From NCBI GenBank assembly GCA_038030265.1, contig CM075938.1:18081009-18145008 (forward strand): DNA of 64,000 nt, in the 5' to 3' direction. Of this stretch, positions 56,380-64,000 are shown one piece after another (position 1 is the first letter of the stretch; every line of letters starts with the position of its first letter). A program made the position numbers and the translations under genes. This stretch comes from Corythucha ciliata. Lineage: Eukaryota; Arthropoda; Insecta; Hemiptera; Tingidae. Below the pieces are notes generated by a model that was not told the DNA's origin, did no database searches, and saw nothing but the letters and a program-made list of their open reading frames with translations.

Positions 56380-57540
56380 TGTGGGTGGACACAGCCACCA
56401 AGTCTTTGCTTTCGCGTCCGGGGCACGAGAGGAGGGTAACTACCAACCACTGCCCCTCTCTGGCTACGCGCATGCTCAATGTCTTCATTATCTTGATGCT
56501 CCTCCCGGTGCCGCCAGTCATAACTGGGGCCCGACCGTGTGATAACGGGAGGGACCGTGAGCCTTGGGTAAAGACTTTCCGGCCGTCACCCTCACTGAGC
56601 CGAGAAACCAGCCCTCCTGTCGCCTACTTTCTGGTGGCAAGCCTGGGCCTAGAAGGCTCCACCTAGGGACCAATTCGGCAGAATGGGCAAAATGGGTGTC
56701 ACAGCGCGTGCGCCGCCGTTGGGCCCTGAACATTGCACACCGCCGTGGCGCCGTCATCTCCTCACCACCTCACACAGGGCAGGCACACTCTGAATGACTG
56801 GAGTGAATTCGGCTGAAATACGCTGCCCAAGACATCATCCAAAGTCAGGGATATTGATGCCCCAAACACAAGGGCACAATCAAGCCAAATCCACAAGACC
56901 ACCCTGGAAAGCACACGTCGACCATCACGATATCCATCTAACCATCGTGCGTCCTTAAGCTGCGCCTGGGTCTTTTATACCTCCCTATGAAAGACCCATT
57001 CGGCATCACACGATGCATGAACTGACAGGGCCTTGGTCACTCCACTAAATGTGAGAGATGCATACCTACGATGGCGAATTGCCCTGGCTGCCCTTCAAAA
57101 TTCGCCATACCCGGAACTTCGATGTTCCAATTGCCAAAGCCATGCAGCTATAATGTCATGCGCCTCGTGTATGGAAAAAGGTCACACGAAGAACAATGCA
57201 CGAAGAAGATTCCTGCCTATAGTACATCAATTTCAACCAAACTGACTCGTGGTTAAAATTGAAAAAATCCACACCGTGCGTATGTACCCGAAAAGTAAGC
57301 AAAAAGCCATAATTGAACGCTACGTCAATATTCCTCTTTTATGTAGAGACTGAGGGGCCTCAAAAAGATTTCGGACCGGACCCCGGTCGGTGTAGGCCCA
57401 CTACTGCAACGAGGACCCTGAGTTCCCAACACGGCATGTCCTGCTTACCGCAATCGACAGGCAATCCCTTGCCACACCACCTCCTCGCCGCAACATTCTG
57501 TCTCTTTCGTCACAAGCTCTTAGTCTTAGCCTCTTGAATG
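56380..57540 (+). pseudogene. non-LTR retroposon remnant with gag-type cysteine motifs
   Basis: GC-rich sequence from 56380 resembles a retroposon 5' region. At 57010-57080 one frame reads ITRCMN-stop-QGLGHSTKC and at 57115-57200 another reads RCSNCQSHAAIMSCASC, both like Jockey-type zinc knuckles. At least one stop and one frame change are present. The rest of the element was not identified. Confidence 0.45.
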
Positions 57541-58758
57541 TCTTCATTTAATTGGTCCTCCGTACTTTTGACCTTCTCATTTTCCTCACACACTAATGAC
57601 TGTAAATATGACGATAACTGAGCGAACAAGCTAAAGATTTATTTATTTTTTAAATGCAGGTTTGTGAAGAAACGAAAGATTACTGCTCTAAATTATCGGA
57701 GAAAAAGTTGAAATTCAATCGAAAAATAAGTTAAATCCGACGCCCGCATATTAACAGCCTGAAGGACAACACTCAGCCACTGTACTAATTTGTTCCTAAC
57801 AAAAATGTGTTTCGTGGGTGGTCACCTCCCCACCCCCACCACCCTAAATCCAACGAGAATTATTCGCCGGCTATTTCTCTCATATCAAAATTCTTCCCTT
57901 TTTATCTGGTACTCTCACCCCTATTTCACAATTCTTAAAATTCTCCTTAAAACGACGGAGACCCATTTTTTTTACAACCGGATATCAATCAACTTCTTTG
58001 AGGGCCCAATATATTTCTTTTTTGTGATGATAGCATTCAGGACAGTGGAAATTTATCATTTAAAAAAAAAAATGTGAGTCATTATACAACGATAAAATAG
58101 ATTCATCAATACAGTGAAATTCTTTAGTTAATGGGTGGCACATTAAAGGGAAGAGATTATAGGAATTGTTGGTCCGAGGCGAGATTGAGAAAAACTTGAC
58201 GCCAGAAAATTAATTTTTCATTTTAGACGTAATGAAAAAAATCTAGGTGGGTATGATGAAACGCTGAAATCTATAGCGATGAGGATGTGGTGTGCTTCTC
58301 ATAGCGATCTTGCAGGTGTGTGATTGTAAAAAAAAAAAAAAAAAGTATCAAAAACAAAAAAAAAGCTTTCAAGGAAGCAAAACTGGGGAAAAAATTGTTG
58401 CCAAGACAAAACGCGTACGGCCTGATATCTTGATGAAAGGAGGGAAGAGAGGGGAAGCCTGCAGAGAGAAAAAAGATAGACGTTTGCGATAGCCTCGTAT
58501 ACATGAGTTATCCCTCTTGCAAAATTGGCTCTTTTTCGGCCTTATCTATTCGCCTTATTAAGAGCAATCTCGCAAGAACTTTTATGGTCAGATAGTAGTG
58601 ATAATAGCCTCTACCGCACCCCCTCCAACACCATCTACGAACACAATTCTATCTGTCTTCTTATGAGCCCTGTATAGGCATAGTTATTATGCGAAGGTGA
58701 GAGGGGGGGGGGGTCTGAACAGATTTCGGAAACGTTGAACTAGACAAAATAGACGTAC

Positions 58759-58920
58759 CTGACTGTTCGGGTTGTGAGGATCTTAGGGCTGGATCAGTGG
58801 CGAGAGCCGAATTGACTCTGATGACGGGCACGGGTGAAGAGCTCTCCTCTTCTTCGGCCTCTTTCTTTTTACTCTCGCCAGCACCTGCATTAGCCTCCTT
58901 CCACTCTTCCTCTTCACCGG
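58759..58920 (-). CDS. ush: u-shaped N-terminal exon, version A
   Basis: 162 bp with acceptor TGTTTTTCAG and donor TCAG followed by GTACGTC, entering and leaving in phase 1, exactly like 53834-54214. It encodes GEEEEWKEANAGAGESKKKE, an acidic/Ser run, then [20 protein letters not shown]. The start (EE..W) and the RVN-x2-LATDPALR core match version B, so the two are duplicates. Either can join the first finger exon in frame. This points to alternative N-termini. Confidence 0.72.
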
Positions 58921-60209
58921 CTGAAAAACAAAAAGGGAAAACCGAATCAGAAAAGAATATGGGAAAGATAAAATAAAAGGGGGGGAGGCAAAGTCGAGTG
59001 TTCTTTTATATCTCATCCTATCCACCCCCCTCCCTCCCAATCTGTATCGGATGCTGGGACGCAATTAGTTGGTTATCGAGTATCGCGAAGGTGGCTTCTC
59101 CTCTCCACCATTCTTCGTCCCTTTTCGTTTTCAAAATCGCTCTATCTTTCTCTCCCTCTGTTGGTGGAACTCATTAAGAAGTTGGCGATCCCAGTGAGCG
59201 ATAACCGGGCCCGACCAATTGGATCTGAATATAATAGCGAGCGACGAAGGTGTACAAGGGGTGGTGGAGGAGGAGGGGGTGGATTTTCTTATCGTCATAC
59301 TCCACTCGGAGAGCGTGGTGGAAGAAGAGGCCCACCCTCCACTTTATTTACTATCAGGCCCTACAAATCGGCCCGAGAGAATCAATTACAAAAGTATGAA
59401 ACTGATAAAAGCTCTCCACGGGGGCTTTTGAAAGCTTTGTGTACGCGTGAGATTTCTATCGCTCTTAGCTGTACCGCCTCTCTTAGTGGAGCCCTAAAAC
59501 TCACATTCTGTAAGGACTCTGGAACGGAGAAACGCTCTTCTCCGCCTTAAAGGTCTTATCAGCGATTCAGCGTCAAAACTCCGTAATTCACTGCTGTAAC
59601 TTTTACGAGGTTTATTTTTTAAAACAGTTTTTAACGAAGCCATGTGCATCAGTTAAGAGTATTCTCTTCAGTTTGTAAAAATAATCATTTCCTGAATTCT
59701 CAAACTTTTTTTTCCGAGGGCCGGGCAATGCCTTAAAAACCGATTCACTGGAGGCTCAATACGATAAAAAAAATAATGAACCAAATGAAACCCAGCTCCT
59801 CTAAACAAGGCAATTTTAGGCTCTTTCTTTGACTTATTGGTGAAATTGGCTGGTTGCACTTGATGTAGTATCTCCTGGCGACAGAAACGATACTATAAAA
59901 TCCGGGATTGGTGCAGAAATACTCAACTTATCCTGATGAAAGTGATGGTGAGGTGTGATATACAATCGTGGTTGTGGGTTGTGTGGAGGGGAGGGGGGTG
60001 ATGAGTCAATCGCTCAGCACCCGCTTTTTTACGGAGGTCTCTCTTCAAAGCTGTGCCATTCGGGTGGTGTTCGGCCGAGGAACAGTGTGGCCTGTGAGAA
60101 ATAAACGATTCGACCCAGGGCGGTCGTTCTATGAATTTTACGTAAAATAGTCGCTTTCAACGGTAAATCACCATCAGCTCTTGCACTTACAGACGAGTTC
60201 CGGACATCG
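58921..60209. other. upstream of u-shaped version A exon, no gene
   Basis: The stretch includes a glycine-codon-rich frame at 59161-59550 that has no homology signal. A further first exon of u-shaped is expected in or beyond this region but could not be placed. Confidence 0.4.
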
Positions 60210-60217
60210 GGGCCAAC

Positions 60218-60503
60218 CATAGAGATAATATAACTACTAGAGGGGGCATTGAATGCGCAAACAAGTATAAACTGGGGCGGGATTAACGTCATCCGGATAT
60301 CGTTGCGGCTCCGTAGGTCTCTTCCCATTGGCTGTCACAAAAGGTGGGGTTTCAAAAAGTCCCCCTTCACACCATCCACATCCCTACACGTACTTCTTCA
60401 ACCAATAGCAAGGGATTTTCAGAGCTAACTCAAGCTCGTGGTGACGTCAATCATGGACCGCTGCGCAATAGACAATTCAAGCTCTAGTTATACTATCTCT
60501 ATG
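60218..60503. mobile_element. MITE with 8-bp target duplication
   Basis: Inverted ends CATAGAGATAATATAACTA and the complement of CATAGAGATAGTATAACTAG are flanked by GGGCCAAC on both sides (60210-60217 and 60504-60511). It is 286 bp with no frame. An 8-bp duplication fits hAT- or P-type transposition. Confidence 0.88.
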
Positions 60504-60869
60504 GGGCCAACTTTTTATATGTAGATATAGGTTACACAAGGGTTACCTTATCACGATTTGCATAGGATTGCATGGTATGGGGGGTAGATAACAGTCCACC
60601 TAAATATAACCTCTTTGGCCCCGATGTCGGCCTCCCTTACAGACTGCAACCTGTTTCCAAGGTGGGTGAAACTTTATTTTGCCGCCTGTGGAGGGCGAGC
60701 CTTTTATTACCGTCCCGTGGAGATGGAGGGGAGTCAACATTTCAATTAAGGCATCCAATTCTATCAAGACGTTATTACATTACATAATTATTTCCTATCA
60801 GACAAAGTTTTCGAACGGTCCTCCCTGTCCATTATGATCCTGGCGGGGGAAATTGTGGGTTTCAGTCTC

Positions 60870-61122
60870 AATTTACAAATGAAACTCTTGTCTGCCCACT
60901 TAAATTCGTTTATTTTTTCTTTTCCGAACCGGTTTTCTGCTTCTATGAAGCCATCATCGGGGATCTATCCATCCGTATGTATTCGCGTGCACAGCACGTT
61001 GTTGTTGACTTGACAACGGATGGATAGATCCCCGATGATGGCTTCATAGAAGCAGAAAACTGGTTCGGAAAAGAAAAAAATAAACGAATTTAAGTGGGCA
61101 GACAAGAGTTTCATTTGTAAAT
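60870..61122. mobile_element. foldback element with Penelope-like end motif, second copy
   Basis: Arms of about 105 bp (ATTTACAAATGAAACTCTTG then TCTGCCCACTTAAATTCG on the left) surround a loop at about 60978-61013. Each arm carries CCCCGATGATGGCTTCATAG then AAGCAGAAAACTGGTT. This has the same GATGATGGC-stem-GAAAAC layout as at 47605. Confidence 0.7.
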
Positions 61123-61532
61123 TGGTCCTCCCTGTGACACACTACCATCACCACATCCATTTTGGATCACATTGGCACTTTTTTCGGGCGTTCATGAATT
61201 TTCGTAAAGTCCGTAAGAGGCGAGGGGCTAGGCCCACCGTGAGAACCATTGACAAATTGGAAAAATTGACAAGTTAGAGGAGATAAATATATAGTGCAGC
61301 GAATTGCATGTTTGGAGGAATGCCGTGAAATTAAAAATATCAGGATGTTTTTCTTCAAACATCAATTGTGATAAAGCCTTTAGGCTTCTGTTTTTGCCAA
61401 GGCCACGACATCCCCCACGTTATCGGGGAATGAATAGCTTAATAGCTGCCAAATGACGGCCTCGTGTTACAAATTGCAACTACACGGCTGATTTTGAATT
61501 AAGTAGGCATGTAATTGAAAGTCACGGTTATA

Positions 61533-63422
61533 CAGGGTGTTCAACGGTGGCGTTGACTGTATTGCACACGGCGAAAGTACATGCCAAGAGCTGAAAAATT
61601 TCCCCTTTCACTTTTTTAAAATCTCCAGCCGTTACCGAGATATGATTTTTTGAACACTTTTTATTAAGAAAATCAGTTTTCATGTGGTGCGTTTAGAAAT
61701 TGAATGACTGCTTCGGATTCTGCACAAAATTTACCATAAGATGTAATGCGATTCGTTTTGGAATTACCTGGGCACGCCCATCATTCTAGGCGTCAAAAGT
61801 TTTTCGTTGCACAAAGTGAGATTTTTTGCTAATTTATTCTCTTGATTTTCACTAGTGAGAAGAAATCGCAGGTGACGCACCTGTACTGTAAAAACATCTC
61901 CAAGCTGTCAGCTTTCGAATGACATATTACAAAACCAGCTTCTGGCTTACTTTTGCCGTCGAAATCACCTTTCTTTTAAAAATATTGACACTCAATTTTG
62001 GCATCACTCTTGAATTCTTTGGACGAGGTTGTACTGGTCAGTTGTACCAACCCTGTACAGCGTGGATTTTAGAGTTGCCAAACGTAGAAAGCTGTTAGCG
62101 TTAGGCCAGGGCTCCTCGCTGGCCACATGACGGGACCGTGACGCCCAATCCACCGGTCTTCAAAATTTTCGTTCATCCATTCCACGATGCTTCTTCCGTT
62201 ATGAGAATCATCCCATGTGAGGGGGCAGTTATGGGCATCAGCACACCCACGCATTGGCCACCGCATTGAGTAGCAGCTACCGGACTTCTTTCAGGTGAAA
62301 TGGATGCCGACTGTCTTTTTTGAGGACTTTCCAATTCCCATACACTTAACGAAGCAGAGTCTCCCTCTAGCATCCAGAAGTTTACCCTAGGTCTGGATAA
62401 TATGCCTATAGCTAAAACCTGGATATAGGGGTAATTGAAAATTGGATACCTATCCCACCAATTTATCCTCTACGTGTTTTTCGATTTGAATCGACTTATT
62501 GAAGATGCCCCTCACATTGTAAGCCGTCAGCAGAAATAATGGGAGGATAATGTACAGCGTCCAGCTCATAGTGGAATAATTATCTCAAGGACTCATTTTG
62601 GGGTCAGCATGAGGAAACATGATCTGACTGGTCCATGAACACTGTCCACATCGTGGGCTTGTTTGATGAAGATCTCTCGCAATAAGAACACAAGAGTGCC
62701 GCTCATGCATAGTCATGATACCTGATCTTTCCGCCTGATCTTGACGCCTCCGGATCCCTACGTTTGGGAAACAATGAACACTGTCCACAGCGTGGACTTT
62801 ATTGATGAAGATCCCACACACTAAGAAGTAAGAATACAAGATTGCTGCAGGATGGCTGTGAGGCATAGCTTATGAGATTAACGAGTGGTTTTTAATTAAC
62901 TGGCATTGGGGCCTTCTGGTATTTGACTCAGAGGGTAGTTTTTTTTTTACAAAAAGAAAGCTGATTTTGGTGGCCAAAATAAGCTAGAAGCTGGTTTTCG
63001 GATACGTCATTCGAAAGCTGACTGCTTGGAGATGTTTTTAGAGTACAGGTGCGTCACCTGCGATTTTTTCCCACTATTGAAAATCAAGGGGACAAATTAG
63101 CACGAAATATTTTTTTGTGCAAAGAAAAACTTTGACGCCTAGAATGATGGGTGTGTCAAGGTAATTCCGAAACGAATCTCATTGCATCTTAGGGTAAATT
63201 TTGTGCAGAATCCGAATCTGTCATTCAATTTCTACAAGCACCACATAAAACCCGAGAAAACCTGGTTTTCTCATGAAAACTGCTTTTCTTCATGAAAAGT
63301 GTTCAAAACGTCAAATCTCGGTATCGGCTGGAGATAATAAAAAATTGAAAGGGACAATTTTATAGCTCTTGGCATGTACTTTCACCGTGTGCAATATAGT
63401 CAACGGCACCAGTGAACACCCT
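61533..63422. mobile_element. long-TIR transposon with decayed transposase
   Basis: Ends CAGGGTGTTCAACGGTGGCG and the complement near 63400-63421 begin inverted repeats of about 450 bp, diverged (61533-61990 and 62970-63422). They include GTACATGCCAAGAGCT, GGTGCGTCACCTGCGATTT and AGCTTCTGGCTTA-type blocks. TATA/TA occurs at both edges. A transposase remnant lies in the centre on minus. A 55-bp segment is repeated at 62640 and 62775 (GAACACTGTCCACA). Confidence 0.75.
62069..62373 (-). pseudogene. mariner/IS630-superfamily transposase remnant
   Basis: The frame contains RSIVEWMNENFEDRWIGRHG and VMWPARSPGLT, matching the C-terminal catalytic block of insect mariner-like transposases. That block normally reads RWIGR-GP-WPARSPDLTPLDFFLWG. 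Here the aspartate of SPDLT is glycine and the LDFF is lost, so the catalytic acid is missing. The second frame is shifted. Confidence 0.7.
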
Positions 63423-63429
63423 ATAAAAC

Positions 63430-64000
63430 CACTAAATTTAAGTTTTAGCTAAATAGGAACGAAATTGAAAGATTCGGGGAATAATCAGCCACGATATAGC
63501 AAGTCTCACGGATGAAACACCATGAAAACGTACGACGGAGCGGGTAGGGGGGGACAGTAGCTGTGAATGAATAATAGACCGTAGGTGCGGAAGCAATGAT
63601 CCAAATTTGCTGTCCAAAGTAGCTGTGAAAGTCTCGCGGGATGGATAGCAACAAAGTGGGCGTTTCAGGGCTAAATTAGCTAAGAATATGCAGAGTTTCC
63701 GTGAATAATCAGCTGAAGTTTTAGGGCTAGGGCTAGGGGTTTTTGAAGGAGCGAAATCGGTTTCTGAATGTTCCATATCCACAAAATTATTGAAGTTCGT
63801 GATTTAAGTAAGCCAGCTCTGTGAAATTCGTAATTTGAATGAACCAACCCCGCGATATTCTTTTTTTTCAGGGAGCCAGCCCCGCTAAAATGGGTTTTAA
63901 TGAGTCATCTCGGCGTAATTTTACTTTATAGAAGAAGGTGGACCCACAAAATTGGCTTCACACTAAATTCGGTTCGGGCATTCGAATCCGCGAAACATGG
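63430..64000. repeat. family B minisatellite and flank at window end
   Basis: Units such as GAGCCAGCCCCGCTAAAATG, GAGTCATCTCGGCGTAATTT and GGCTTCACACTAAATTCGG fit family B. The 114-codon minus frame at 63438-63782 has no recognisable domain. Confidence 0.5.

Noticed and set aside
59161..59550. Glycine-rich open frame upstream of u-shaped
   Set aside because: The glycine run comes from a GGT/GGA simple repeat; no conserved residues or splice signals support coding.
1..64000. CRISPR array, prokaryotic operon or phage system
   Set aside because: No regular short repeats with unique spacers, no operon-like gene packing; all genes are spliced and the content is animal nuclear DNA.

Overview
The window reads as one stretch of a repeat-rich animal nuclear genome, most likely an arthropod and probably an insect. 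It has spliced genes with short GT-AG introns, Jockey-type, LTR, hAT, Harbinger, mariner-like and MULE-like elements, tRNA-derived SINEs, and long decayed minisatellites. Two host genes are clear, both on the minus strand: the replication factor MCM10 (11391-14136, nine coding exons adding up to exactly 735 codons) and a Friend-of-GATA/u-shaped zinc-finger cofactor (41777 to at least 54214, probably 58920). Most of the remainder is mobile DNA, often nested.

Layout. 1-2185: right part of a PIF/Harbinger transposon, with a transposase gene on minus and an opposite-strand accessory exon inside its intron; a tRNA-Thr(GGT)-like repeat also sits in that intron. 2189-4790: no gene recognised. 4800-10720: a decayed 30-bp minisatellite interrupted by a SINE with a 13-bp target duplication. 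11391-14206: MCM10. 14728-15973: a reverse transcriptase scrap, more minisatellite and a TA-flanked MITE. 16079-19860: a non-autonomous LTR element with three LTRs, bounded by ATTC.

19998-27931: hAT-like ends with a near-perfect 8-bp target repeat enclose a nest: a foldback element holding a palindromic array of tRNA-like genes, a frameshifted Jockey LINE, and a SINE. 28600-32800: tandem and dispersed repeats and an LTR-element fragment. 32819-35971: a decayed MULE transposon whose protein joined transposase, SWIM, Ulp1-like and PHD parts. 36917-39603: a non-autonomous hAT element, with a perfect 8-bp duplication, whose body is the same 30-bp minisatellite.

40071-40887: two MITEs. 41777-58920: the u-shaped gene, with long introns holding a solo LTR, foldback elements and a second minisatellite family. 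60218-63422: a MITE with an 8-bp duplication, a foldback element and a long-TIR element with a dead transposase.

The two host genes are not functionally linked. MCM10 acts in replication initiation, and the u-shaped protein is a GATA cofactor carrying a CtBP-binding motif. The most notable points are a duplicated N-terminal exon pair in u-shaped, the tRNA-like palindromic array, the minisatellite carried inside a hAT element, the three-LTR element and the multi-domain MULE. No searches were run; family names rest on motifs read by eye.
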